NCBI GenBank assembly: GCA_905182885.1
Contig: CAJJCW010000001.1
Span: 124,001 to 188,000 of the forward strand
Length of the DNA stretch: 64,000 nt
Direction: 5' to 3'
DNA from: SAR86 cluster bacterium SAR86B
GTDB lineage: Bacteria > Pseudomonadota > Gammaproteobacteria > Magnimaribacterales > D2472
The translations under genes and the position numbers were made by a program. The first letter of the stretch is position 1; every line of letters begins with the position of its first letter. The notes under the pieces are model-generated. The model worked only from the letters and a program-made list of their open reading frames with translations, was not told the origin of the DNA and searched no databases. Below are positions 11,627 through 21,767 of the stretch, one piece after another.

Positions 11627-12749
11627 ATTTCTTCAAGATCTTATACAAATTGAATCCCTTTCTCCAAGAGATGAAGGTTGCTTTGATATTATTGAAGATA
11701 GGCTTAATAAGCTGAATTTTAATTGTGAAAGAATTAATTATTTAAATGTAGAAAATCTTTACGCCACTTTTGGTGACAAAGGTAAATTGTTTTGCTTTCT
11801 TGGACATACCGACGTAGTGCCAACTGGACCTGTTGAAAAATGGACATATCCACCCTTCTCTGGTCATATTGAAGGCGATCTATTATACGGAAGAGGCACA
11901 GCGGATATGAAAGGGTCAATTGCAGCTTTTCTAGAATCTCTAGATGAATTCTTTGCTACCAATCCAAATCTTAATTTTAGAATTGCTATTTTGTTGACGT
12001 CTAATGAGGAAGGAGATGCTGAAGATGGCTTTATAGATAAGATAGTGGATGACATGATCGAAAGAGATGAAAGAATTGACTTGTGCCTTGTTGGTGAGCC
12101 CACTTCATATGAAAAAATAGGTGATAGCGTCAGGATTGGAAGAAGAGGATCATTAGGTGGTTCTTTAAAGATATTAGGTAAACAAGGGCATATTGCCTAT
12201 CCGGAAAACGTAAATAATCCAATATTTTCAGCAAGTGATGTAATAGTGGAACTAAAGAACACAATTTGGGATAATGGCAACGCCATTTTCCAACCTACTA
12301 GCTTTCAAATATCCAATATTCACTCTGGAACAGGAGCTAAGAACGTTGTTCCTGGTGAATTGGATATGTTTTTTAATTTTAGATACTCAACTGAGTCTAC
12401 TCAGGAAACACTGGTAAATGAATTTGAGTCTATTCTTAAAAAATTAAATATAGAATATGAAATTAACTGGAGACTGAGCGGTCTTCCGTATCTGACAACA
12501 GAAGATAACTTGAAAGATGTAGTTGTAAAATCAATTGAAAATATTGCTGGCTATACTCCAGACTTAAATGCTAAAGGGGGGACATCAGATGGAAGGTTTG
12601 TTGCAAAAATGGGTACAGAGATTGTTGAGCTTGGACCTTTAAATGATACTATTCATCAAATAGATGAGCATATAAAAATATCAGAATTATGGACCCTTAA
12701 AAATATCTATACAGATATTCTTAAAGGCCTTAATTCAAAACTTTCTTAA
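11619..12749 (+). CDS. dapE: Succinyl-diaminopimelate desuccinylase
   Basis: M20 peptidase motifs GHTDVVPTGP, GRGTADMKGS, EEGDAEDG; adjacent to dapD. Confidence 0.95.
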   Translation: MIKFLQDLIQIESLSPRDEGCFDIIEDRLNKLNFNCERINYLNVENLYATFGDKGKLFCFLGHTDVVPTGPVEKWTYPPFSGHIEGDLLYGRGTADMKGSIAAFLESLDEFFATNPNLNFRIAILLTSNEEGDAEDGFIDKIVDDMIERDERIDLCLVGEPTSYEKIGDSVRIGRRGSLGGSLKILGKQGHIAYPENVNNPIFSASDVIVELKNTIWDNGNAIFQPTSFQISNIHSGTGAKNVVPGELDMFFNFRYSTESTQETLVNEFESILKKLNIEYEINWRLSGLPYLTTEDNLKDVVVKSIENIAGYTPDLNAKGGTSDGRFVAKMGTEIVELGPLNDTIHQIDEHIKISELWTLKNIYTDILKGLNSKLS

Positions 12750-12752
12750 ACC

Positions 12753-14225
12753 TTAAGAACTTTTTTCTCTCGACTTGAATAGAAACGACATTGCAATTAA
12801 TAGAACTGCTATAACTGCATAATATTGAATCATGAAAGTAAATATTGGCTGTACCGAGCTCAACCCATCAACTGTTGCATCTCCACCAAGAAGTCCTGCA
12901 AGCACTCCGCCAATTGCAGAAGCCAAGAACCACAAACCAAACATCTGCCCCATGTATCTTTTTGGAGAATACTTAGAAAAAGCAGATAAACCTATAGGAG
13001 ACAGAGCTAGCTCACCCCATGTTTGAAGCAAGTAAGTAAGCAAAAGCCATCTCATTCCTACTGGAGCCGAAACCATTGCCAGTTGAACCGCATAAACCAT
13101 GACCATAAAACTAATTGCCATAAATATTAGGCCAATAGCAAACTTGATAGGTAAGGATGGATCCATATTTATTCTTGCCAAATGAGCCCAAATTCCGGCA
13201 AAAATTGGAGCAAAAGTTACAACGAATATTGGATTAGCAAACTGAAGCCATCCTATTGGGATAATAAAGCCTGCTACAGATAGATCTGTATAATCCCTAG
13301 CAAAAATACTCAACGAACTTGCTGATTGATCAAAGCCTGACCAGAAAGCAGCAGCTCCTATAAATAATACAAATAGAAGTAATAAATTCTTTTTCTCAGA
13401 AGGTGAAAGTCCTGCAAAAGAATATAAATAGAGAAAGTATGCACCAGCAACAATTGTTAAAAAGTAAGCAAAATTCTCTGCAAAAACTCTTGGTTCAATT
13501 GTAATAAGACCAAGCAAGCCACAACCTATAACAGCAAACATAAGAACTAAACTTAATTTAGTCCATTTGATATATCCTGCTCTTTTTGATTCATCCATAT
13601 CATTTGGGAATTCACCTGCTGAACCAAGAAGATGTCTAAATTGAATATATTGATATACTCCAAAAGCCATGCCAATACCTGCTGCTCCAAAACCATAATG
13701 CCAACCTATTTTTTCTCCTAAATAAGAACAAATCAAGAAACCTAAAGTAGAGCCAATATTGATAGACATATAAAAGATTGTGTAGCCTGAATCTCTTCTC
13801 TTATCATTATCGCCATATAAATTACCAACTATTGTTGAAATATTTCCTTTTAAAAGGCCTGTTCCTAGGACAACAAAGACTAAACCTAAGAAAAATGTTT
13901 GCTCTACCGGTATAGCAAGAATAAAATGACCAAGTGCGATTATGATTGCTCCAAGAAGAACTGCTTTCTGATGCCCTAAAATATTATCAGCAATCCAGCC
14001 CCCTGGAACTACCATAAAGTAAACCATTCCAACATATATTCCATAAATTGCATTCGCGTCCATTGCAGACAAGCCCATGCCTGGATTGAATCCTGCCAAT
14101 GATCCTGTCATGTAAAGGACTAGTAAAGCCCTCATTCCGTAGTAAGACATCCTCTCCCACATTTCTGTCAGAAATAATGTTCTAAGCCCAATTGGATGAC
14201 CAAAAAACCCGGTATCTTTATTCAT
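12753..14225 (-). CDS. POT/PTR2 family peptide MFS transporter
   Basis: N-terminal FGHPIGLRTLFLTEMWERMSYYGMRALLVLYM and about 12 TM segments, typical of the POT family. Confidence 0.9.
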   Translation of the reverse strand: MNKDTGFFGHPIGLRTLFLTEMWERMSYYGMRALLVLYMTGSLAGFNPGMGLSAMDANAIYGIYVGMVYFMVVPGGWIADNILGHQKAVLLGAIIIALGHFILAIPVEQTFFLGLVFVVLGTGLLKGNISTIVGNLYGDNDKRRDSGYTIFYMSINIGSTLGFLICSYLGEKIGWHYGFGAAGIGMAFGVYQYIQFRHLLGSAGEFPNDMDESKRAGYIKWTKLSLVLMFAVIGCGLLGLITIEPRVFAENFAYFLTIVAGAYFLYLYSFAGLSPSEKKNLLLLFVLFIGAAAFWSGFDQSASSLSIFARDYTDLSVAGFIIPIGWLQFANPIFVVTFAPIFAGIWAHLARINMDPSLPIKFAIGLIFMAISFMVMVYAVQLAMVSAPVGMRWLLLTYLLQTWGELALSPIGLSAFSKYSPKRYMGQMFGLWFLASAIGGVLAGLLGGDATVDGLSSVQPIFTFMIQYYAVIAVLLIAMSFLFKSREKSS

Positions 14226-14265
14226 AATGATTTATTCTTTTAAGTAATTTAATTACTATAGCAAA

Positions 14266-14676
14266 ATGAATCTAAAATCCCACACCATTTTTCCATTAAA
14301 AAGAATTGCGGCAACTATTTATGATCTCTTTCTTCTGCTAGGAGTCTGGTTTGGTGTTGGGTCTATTGCTTTATGGATGAATAATGGAGAAATATTAAAT
14401 CCATGGCTAGGGCTTTTAATTGTTTTCATTAGTACCTGGGCTTTCTATAGTTACTTTTGGACCCATGGAAATAAAACACTGGGAATGGCTATATGGAAAG
14501 TAGAAATTTACAGCTTCGATGGGAATAAAGTCAATCTTCGTCAAACTTCAATTAGATTTATAGCAAACCTTTTTATATTTAGCTTGGCCGGGCTTCCGCT
14601 TATTGGAATATACTTTTCTTCGAACGGCCATTCACTTAGCGATATATTATCTAAAACAGGTTTAAGACATATTTAG
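14266..14676 (+). CDS. RDD family membrane protein
   Basis: KRIAATIYDLFLLLG...GNKTLGMAIWKVEIYSFDG..., RDD-type small membrane protein. Confidence 0.8.
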   Translation: MNLKSHTIFPLKRIAATIYDLFLLLGVWFGVGSIALWMNNGEILNPWLGLLIVFISTWAFYSYFWTHGNKTLGMAIWKVEIYSFDGNKVNLRQTSIRFIANLFIFSLAGLPLIGIYFSSNGHSLSDILSKTGLRHI

Positions 14677-15737
14677 ATTTTTTTATATAAATAGGTGCTA
14701 GCTATCAATAGTAGAATTGCTGGTGCAATCACACCAATAAAAATTGGGTAACTAAAAGATATAAAAAAGCTTATTGAAAAATCTTGAATTACTTTATAAA
14801 CAAACCCACCAACAACAGCTAAAACTATTCGTGATGCAGGAGAGGAGTCTCGAAGAGAGCTAAATATGAAAGATCCAAAAAATATTATTATTGCCAAAAT
14901 AGAAAATGGATAAAAAATTCTTTTATAAAAAGATTTATCAAGGTGCATTCTAAATAGCTGATCTTCTTTTACTAAGTTGCCCCTAAGTAGTAGTCGATAT
15001 TTTCTTACATCTCCGATACTTAGATTTTCAATATCATTAAAAGATACCCTAGCCACCAAAGGAAACAGGAAATCTTCAAATGCCCCAGTATTGCTTTGAC
15101 CATTAAAGCTATGAAACAACAGCGTGTCGTCAAATATAATTCTATTTTTACTTATTTTTGCAGAGCTTGCTGTTTTAAAATAGAGGACTTTATTTGATGC
15201 TAATTTAACAAATTTTACGTTAAAAATAGTGTCGCTGGTTATATTGGTATAGCTTATTAATAAGTTCTCATCCTTCACCCATTGGATATTAGAAGATACT
15301 TCCTGGCTGCTACTCAACTTCAAACTCTTTTCAATCTGAGAGTTTAAATGGATTTCTCTAAATGCTAATTCATCTATAAGTAGAAAAGAAAAAACTAAAA
15401 TCATTGGTCCTATCGAACTAATTAGAATAATTTGAATAGGTGATTTGCCGCTAGATCTAAGAACATTTAGATTGCCCTCTTGATGGGAAATGCCAAGTGA
15501 AATCATCACACCTAATAGACAAGCTCCTTCTAAAAAATTCATTGCACTATGTGGCATGGATAGAAAGACATATTTCAAAGCAGAAATAAAAGTATAGGTA
15601 TCTGATAGATTTTCTAGCTCTGAAATAAAATTAAAAACTAAATCAAGTAAGGCAAATATTGTAAAGATAAAAAATGAGATAAGAAATGATCTCTTGATAA
15701 GATATTTATTAAAGATCTTCATCAGATCACCAGCCAT
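14673..15737 (-). CDS. lptG: LPS export system permease LptG
   Basis: YjgP/YjgQ-type permease; second gene of an lptF-lptG pair; N-terminal KYLIKRSFLISFFIF. Confidence 0.88.
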   Translation of the reverse strand: MAGDLMKIFNKYLIKRSFLISFFIFTIFALLDLVFNFISELENLSDTYTFISALKYVFLSMPHSAMNFLEGACLLGVMISLGISHQEGNLNVLRSSGKSPIQIILISSIGPMILVFSFLLIDELAFREIHLNSQIEKSLKLSSSQEVSSNIQWVKDENLLISYTNITSDTIFNVKFVKLASNKVLYFKTASSAKISKNRIIFDDTLLFHSFNGQSNTGAFEDFLFPLVARVSFNDIENLSIGDVRKYRLLLRGNLVKEDQLFRMHLDKSFYKRIFYPFSILAIIIFFGSFIFSSLRDSSPASRIVLAVVGGFVYKVIQDFSISFFISFSYPIFIGVIAPAILLLIASTYLYKKI

Positions 15738-16909
15738 AAAAATAAAAGAATTAGGGTTATGCCAGTAAGATATTTTAGATAGATATTCTCTCTTATACTT
15801 ATCGCAGAAGCATTATTAAAACTAATATTATCTTTAAAAATATAACATACTAAAAATAGGCAAAAAAGAAGATGCACCCACCACAATCCAATGCCTGAAG
15901 ATGGATTGTCTGCAATAGACTCCCTTCCATAAATCAAAAGACTTAAATAAGTTACATAAACAAGCATGCCCGGAAGTATTACTGAAAACCTTCCCTGTCT
16001 TGGCTTAACTGCTCCCATATAAACACCCATGAAAAGAAGGACTATTATGGTAAAAGGTATTGATATACTCCACTGAAGAGAGGCGCTGTCTGAGGTAGAT
16101 GAGTAATCAAATATTTTTGATAGACTTACTCCGGAGATTTGATTTACATCGCCATCTAAAGATAATTTAAATTCTCCAAACGTCGAAACAAGCTGAGAGG
16201 AGTTAGAAAAAATACCTTTATACAAAGATCCATCTAAAAAATTCAGATCTAGATCATTTCCATTTTCTTTAACAATTAATTCATCTGCCAAAACTAAAAA
16301 AGAGTTATCACCATTTGGCTGAAATAGTTTGACACCTTTTAGACTAGTTTCCTCTGCATCTTCTACATAAATAAATCCACTGCCATCTTTGAGAGAAAAT
16401 AATTTTTTAGATTGAAGTGCTTCAATTTGCTCTTCAAATGAATCTATTGAAAGCATCTCTTGAGATAAAGCTTTGGTGTATGGAGCTACATACAAACTTA
16501 ATATTAGAGTTATAAGAAAATAAATGATTGCTTGAGGTGCTAAAAATCTAACTAAATCAATGGGAGCAAGTCCTATAGAAAAAAAACCATAAATCTCCCT
16601 TTCAGCATAAAGCCTGCTAACAGTAATAAGGATTCCAAGAAAAAATGATAAAGGAATTAAAAGAGTTATAAAATCTGGGAACCTCAGCGCAACAACACTC
16701 ATTATAATACCAGGATCTATGTATCCCTCTGCAGCTTGCTCAAAATACCCTACAACCCTTGAACCAACCACTAATAGAAAAAAAATTAATAGGATGCTAA
16801 GTGAAGATTTTAGAACCTCCATATTCAGACTTTTTGAAAGAATATTTTTTTTATACATGCCTTGAGAACTATGATGCATTACAATATTTATCTTATCAGT
16901 AAATTCCAT
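15722..16909 (-). CDS. lptF: LPS export system permease LptF
   Basis: YjgP/YjgQ permease; N-terminus from MYKKNILSKSLNMEVLKSS (ATG at 16858) aligns better with known LptF starts than the ORF-track start at 16909. Confidence 0.88.
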   Translation of the reverse strand: MEFTDKINIVMHHSSQGMYKKNILSKSLNMEVLKSSLSILLIFFLLVVGSRVVGYFEQAAEGYIDPGIIMSVVALRFPDFITLLIPLSFFLGILITVSRLYAEREIYGFFSIGLAPIDLVRFLAPQAIIYFLITLILSLYVAPYTKALSQEMLSIDSFEEQIEALQSKKLFSLKDGSGFIYVEDAEETSLKGVKLFQPNGDNSFLVLADELIVKENGNDLDLNFLDGSLYKGIFSNSSQLVSTFGEFKLSLDGDVNQISGVSLSKIFDYSSTSDSASLQWSISIPFTIIVLLFMGVYMGAVKPRQGRFSVILPGMLVYVTYLSLLIYGRESIADNPSSGIGLWWVHLLFCLFLVCYIFKDNISFNNASAISIRENIYLKYLTGITLILLFLWLVI

Positions 16910-16925
16910 AATTAGGAGACCTTAA

Positions 16926-18443
16926 ATGGCATATAAAGTTTTAACTAACATTTCATTACAAGATACATCAACAACTAGTTTGAAGGCTTTAAAAACCGAC
17001 ATGCTAGTATTGGTAATTAACAAGGATACTAAAAATGATCCATCCTTTAAAGACCTAGATAAAGCTTCTAAAAGCTATCTATCAAAAACAATAGCATCAC
17101 ATTTAAAAGAAGCTGGGTCTTCTATGCTACTTCCAAAGGTAAATGACATTACAGCAGAAAATATTCTTTTAGTTAAAGGTCTAGAGAAAGATACTCCAAT
17201 GCATAAATGGTTGAACATGTATAAAGTAATTGCTAAAAAAGGAAACCAACTTAGCTCTAAAGATTTATCAGTTATGTTCGGTACTGCATGTCCTGAAGGC
17301 AAAGATTCTCTATGGATGATTGAAATGATAGCCAAGACAATAGAGTCAAATGTTTATATCTTTTCTGAAACAAAAAATAAAACAGCTAAGAAGCCATCTG
17401 TAAAAAAACTAACTATATTAACTACCGGTCTATCTGGGTCTAATCTTACAAAAGCAAAACAAGCTGCTAAAAAAGGATATGCCATCGGTGAGGGCGTTAA
17501 TACTGCTAAATATCTTGGTGATCTTCCAGCAAATCATTGCACTCCAGTAATAATTGAAAAGAAAGTTAAAGCTATGACTAAGGACTTCCCTAAATTAAAA
17601 GTTAAATCTTTTAATGAAAAAGATATGGAGAAATTAGGCATGGGTTCATTTCTTAGCGTCTCAGCAGGAAGTATAGAGCCGGCTAGAATGATGGTTATAG
17701 AGTACAAAGGAGGCAAGCCTTCAGAAAAACCTATAGCGCTTGTTGGAAAAGGAGTAACTTTTGATACAGGTGGTGTCTCTATTAAGCCTAGTCCCGGTAT
17801 GGATGAAATGAAATGGGATATGTGCGGAGCTGCAACAGTATTTGGTGTTATGTCTACTCTAGCAAGATTGGATGCTAACGTTAATGTTGTTGGTGTTATG
17901 GCTTGTGCAGAAAATATGTGCTCATCGACGGCTACTAAACCAGGCGATGTTGTAACTTCAATGTCTGGTCAAACAATTGAAATCTTAAATACAGATGCAG
18001 AAGGTAGATTAATTCTTGCAGATGCCCTTACATTCGTAGGTAAATACAAACCTTCTTATGTTATTGATATGGCCACTCTTACAGGAGCAGTCGTGGTTGC
18101 TCTTGGAAGACATGCTAGTGGAGTTATGGCAAATGACCAACATCTTGCTGATATGATTATTAGTTCAGGCGAAGAGTCAGGTGATAGAGCTTGGCAGCTT
18201 CCGCTATGGGATGAGCATCAATCATGCACAAAAACATCTTATGCTGATTTAGCAAATATAGGTGGAGGAAGAGAGGCTGGAACTATTCACGCTGCTGCTT
18301 TCTTATCTAAGTTTACTAATGACTATAAATGGGCTCATATAGACATAGCTGCAACTGCATCACATAGCTCTCCTGTTAAAGCTGGAACAGGAAGACCTGT
18401 CCCACTTTTGAGTGAACTGTTGTTAAGTAAAAAGCTAAAATAG
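16926..18443 (+). CDS. pepA: Cytosol (leucyl) aminopeptidase PepA
   Basis: M17 motifs GKGVTFDTGGVSIKPS, NTDAEGRLILADAL. Confidence 0.96.
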   Translation: MAYKVLTNISLQDTSTTSLKALKTDMLVLVINKDTKNDPSFKDLDKASKSYLSKTIASHLKEAGSSMLLPKVNDITAENILLVKGLEKDTPMHKWLNMYKVIAKKGNQLSSKDLSVMFGTACPEGKDSLWMIEMIAKTIESNVYIFSETKNKTAKKPSVKKLTILTTGLSGSNLTKAKQAAKKGYAIGEGVNTAKYLGDLPANHCTPVIIEKKVKAMTKDFPKLKVKSFNEKDMEKLGMGSFLSVSAGSIEPARMMVIEYKGGKPSEKPIALVGKGVTFDTGGVSIKPSPGMDEMKWDMCGAATVFGVMSTLARLDANVNVVGVMACAENMCSSTATKPGDVVTSMSGQTIEILNTDAEGRLILADALTFVGKYKPSYVIDMATLTGAVVVALGRHASGVMANDQHLADMIISSGEESGDRAWQLPLWDEHQSCTKTSYADLANIGGGREAGTIHAAAFLSKFTNDYKWAHIDIAATASHSSPVKAGTGRPVPLLSELLLSKKLK

Positions 18444-18458
18444 AAAAATTCTAGGAAC

Positions 18459-20678
18459 ATGGATAAACAGTATCACCCTACCGAGATAGAAGAAAAGTGG
18501 GCGAAGATTTGGTCTGAGAGAAAGGTTAAAAATGAAAGTTCTACAGAGTCCTTCTCTCAAGTCATCCCACCTCCAAACGTCACTGGTACTTTGCACATGG
18601 GTCATAGCTTTCAATACGCTATTATGGATTTCTATACTAGATATAACCATATGGCAGGTAAGGACTCATACTGGCAAGTTGGCAGTGATCATGCAGGCAT
18701 TGCTACTCAAATGGTTGTTGAGAATAACTTAGCAAAAAAAGATATAACTCGAAAAGACTTAGGTAGAGAAAAATTTCTTGAAGAAGTTTGGTCTTGGAAG
18801 GATTACTCAGAAGAAAAAATTACTTCACAAATTAAAAGACTTGGAAATACCGTAGATTGGAATAAATATAGATTTACGCTTGATGATGATTTCAATGAAG
18901 CTGTTATTAAAGCTTTTGTGGAACTGCATAGAAAGGGAAAGATCTATAGAGGTTATAGACTTGTTAATTGGGATCCATCACTTAAAACAGCGGTATCTGA
19001 TTTAGAGGTTGTTAGACAAGAAAAAGATGGTTTGCTTTGGCATATAAAGTACCCAATAGAGGGAAGTGAAGACTTTATAACTGTTGCAACGACAAGACCT
19101 GAGACTATGTTTGGCGATATGGCAATTGCTGTAAATCCTGAAGATAATCGATATACCCATCTGATTGGAAAAAATATAATCCTTCCTTTTGTTGGCAGAA
19201 AAATACCTATTATTGGTGACAGTTATGTGGATATGGAATTTGGAACTGGTTGCTTAAAAATAACACCTGGACATGATTTTAATGACTATGAGATTGGTAA
19301 GAAATACTCGTTACATGAAGTAGATGGTCAAGTTAAGAGCTCCGATGTTGATAGTGATTTTGAGCCTATAAATATATTCAATGATGATGCTTGGACAAAT
19401 GACAATGTACCAGCCCCTTTTAATAATCTTGATCGCTTTAAAGTAAGGAAACTTGTTGTAGAAAAATTAACTGAGCTATCTCTTTTAGAAAAAGAAGAAA
19501 AACATCATATAAGTGTTCCCAGAGGCGAAAGATCTAATGTTGTTATAGAACCAAAATTGAGTCATCAATGGTATGTAAAAACATCTGAAATGGCAGCTAG
19601 AGCTAATGAAGCTGTAAATAATGGTGAGGTAAAATTTCACCCTCAAAACTGGGACAAAACATATTTTAATTGGATGGATAATATACAAGATTGGTGTATT
19701 AGCAGGCAAATATGGTGGGGTCACAGAATACCAGCTTGGTATGATGCTGAAGGTAATGTTTATGTAGGGCACAGTGAAGAAGAGGTAAGAACTCAATACA
19801 AGTTAGATAATAGAGAATTAAAACAAGACGATGATGTTCTAGATACATGGTTTTCTTCGAGCTTATGGCCTTTTGCCTCAATGGGCTGGCCAAATGAGAC
19901 TGATGATTTTAAGAAACATTTTCCTACATCTTTGCTAGTAACTGGTTTTGATATTATCTTTTTCTGGGTGGCAAGGATGATGATGATGAGTCTAGAATTT
20001 ACAGATCAAATACCATTCAAAGATGTTTATGTGACTGGCCTTATTCGAGATGAAAATGGGCAAAAGATGTCAAAGTCTAAAGGGAATGTTATAGATCCTT
20101 TAGATCTTATTTATGGCATATCACAAGATGAGCTAGTAGAAAAAAGAACTGCTAACTTGATGCAAGAAAAAATAGCTCAAAAAATTGAACGTAAAACAAG
20201 AAATCAATTTCCTAAAGGGATTGAGTCATATGGAACTGACGCTCTTAGAATGACATTCTTTTCTTTAGCAACACATACCAAAGATATTAGTTTTGAATTT
20301 GGTAGATTAAAAGGTTATAGAAATTTCTGCACTAAAGTTTGGAATGCTGCAAGATTTATTAATGGCTACCCCTTAGGTAATGAGTCTTTTGATCCTAAAA
20401 CTGACTCAGATAAATTAATAATGGATGAATTTCAAAAGACAAAGAATAAAATACAAAAAAATATAGAAGACTACAGATTAGATTTTGCTATTAATGAGGT
20501 TTATGAGTTCTTTTGGAGCAAGTTCTGTGATGTATATATTGAGGAATGTAAGAAGTCAGGTGAGACTGACAACCTAAGACCTATACTAAAAGAAATATTA
20601 GTAATGATGCACCCATTTGCACCTTTTATAACCGAAGAAATACATACGTTACTATTTAAGAATCAAATTATTGAATAG
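18459..20678 (+). CDS. valS: Valyl-tRNA synthetase, C-terminally shortened (739 aa)
   Basis: HIGH-type PPPNVTGTLHMGHSF, KMSKS in GQKMSKSKGNVIDP, ITVATTRPETMFGDMA editing domain; ends right after HPFAPFITEEIH. Confidence 0.95.
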   Translation: MDKQYHPTEIEEKWAKIWSERKVKNESSTESFSQVIPPPNVTGTLHMGHSFQYAIMDFYTRYNHMAGKDSYWQVGSDHAGIATQMVVENNLAKKDITRKDLGREKFLEEVWSWKDYSEEKITSQIKRLGNTVDWNKYRFTLDDDFNEAVIKAFVELHRKGKIYRGYRLVNWDPSLKTAVSDLEVVRQEKDGLLWHIKYPIEGSEDFITVATTRPETMFGDMAIAVNPEDNRYTHLIGKNIILPFVGRKIPIIGDSYVDMEFGTGCLKITPGHDFNDYEIGKKYSLHEVDGQVKSSDVDSDFEPINIFNDDAWTNDNVPAPFNNLDRFKVRKLVVEKLTELSLLEKEEKHHISVPRGERSNVVIEPKLSHQWYVKTSEMAARANEAVNNGEVKFHPQNWDKTYFNWMDNIQDWCISRQIWWGHRIPAWYDAEGNVYVGHSEEEVRTQYKLDNRELKQDDDVLDTWFSSSLWPFASMGWPNETDDFKKHFPTSLLVTGFDIIFFWVARMMMMSLEFTDQIPFKDVYVTGLIRDENGQKMSKSKGNVIDPLDLIYGISQDELVEKRTANLMQEKIAQKIERKTRNQFPKGIESYGTDALRMTFFSLATHTKDISFEFGRLKGYRNFCTKVWNAARFINGYPLGNESFDPKTDSDKLIMDEFQKTKNKIQKNIEDYRLDFAINEVYEFFWSKFCDVYIEECKKSGETDNLRPILKEILVMMHPFAPFITEEIHTLLFKNQIIE

Positions 20679-21144
20679 TTTGAGTTGGCAAAAGAAACAT
20701 CTGTATGTGGTCAATATCATCTTCTAAATAAACATCGCCTCTAGAAGTAAAACCCAACTCACTATAAAAGGTTTCTAACCTATGTTGAGCTGAAATAACG
20801 ATCTCAATATCAGGATAATGCTCACTAAGATAAGAAATACCCTCCTCTGTAAGGCTTTGTCCTAATTGCTCACCCCTTTTGGAAATATCAACAACGATTC
20901 TACCTAAAGATGTACCCTCATATTTTATTCCTGGGGGGAAGGCTCTCAAATAGGAAATAAGAATATCATCATGGTAACCAAGCAAATGAAATGCATTTTG
21001 ATCTGAAAAATCTGCATCTACGTATGGACAGTCTTGCTCAACGATAAATACCTTCTGTCTTAAATTAATTAATGCATATAACTCATCTCTAGAGAGATCA
21101 GAGAATTCTTTCCATATATAACTTACTGCTTTTAAATTTTTCAA
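20668..21144 (-). CDS. ElaA-like GNAT family N-acetyltransferase
   Basis: LRQKVFIVEQDCPYVDADFSDQNAFHLLGY and GRIVVDISKRGEQLGQSL, ElaA-type GNAT. Confidence 0.85.
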   Translation of the reverse strand: MKNLKAVSYIWKEFSDLSRDELYALINLRQKVFIVEQDCPYVDADFSDQNAFHLLGYHDDILISYLRAFPPGIKYEGTSLGRIVVDISKRGEQLGQSLTEEGISYLSEHYPDIEIVISAQHRLETFYSELGFTSRGDVYLEDDIDHIQMFLLPTQTIQ

Positions 21145-21281
21145 ATTTACATCAACTGTTACTTAACTAGATATAATTATATAATATCGATTCATTTAGT
21201 TGTGAGTTCCGTAAACTCTTTCTAGCAAACAATAATAATCTATTAATTTAAATGGATTATTTAAAGAAAAAAGGAAAAATT

Positions 21282-21767
21282 ATGTCGAATATCTATAAGC
21301 AGGTTGTTAAAAAATCTGATATGACGGATACCACTTTAGAAGAATTTAAAAATAAAGTTTTATTAATTGTTAATGTGGCTAGCGAATGCGGTCTTACATA
21401 TCAATATGAGGGACTTCAAGATCTTCAAGACAAATACAAAGAAAACGGTTTGGAGGTTCTTGGATTTCCTTGTAATCAATTTGGAGCTCAAGAGCCTGGA
21501 ACAAATGAAGAAATTCAATTTTTTTGTACTGAAAAGTATGATGTGAGTTTTAATTTATTTGATAAAATTGATGTAAATGGAGATAACGTTGCTCCAATTT
21601 ATCAATTTCTAAAAAAAGACAATCCTTCAGAATCAGGATCAAAAGACATTGAATGGAATTTTACAAAATTTTTAATTAGTAAAGACGGTGGAACAATTAA
21701 AAGATTTGGACCAAAAACCGAACCTGATGAGATAAAAAAAGATATAGAAGAGCTGCTAAATGACTAA
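21282..21767 (+). CDS. Glutathione peroxidase family (Cys-type thiol peroxidase), copy 1
   Basis: NVASECGLTYQYEGLQ, LGFPCNQFGAQEPGTNEEIQFFC, WNFTKFLI. Start ATG at 21282 preceded by AAGGA; ORF track starts at 21252. Confidence 0.93.
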   Translation: MSNIYKQVVKKSDMTDTTLEEFKNKVLLIVNVASECGLTYQYEGLQDLQDKYKENGLEVLGFPCNQFGAQEPGTNEEIQFFCTEKYDVSFNLFDKIDVNGDNVAPIYQFLKKDNPSESGSKDIEWNFTKFLISKDGGTIKRFGPKTEPDEIKKDIEELLND

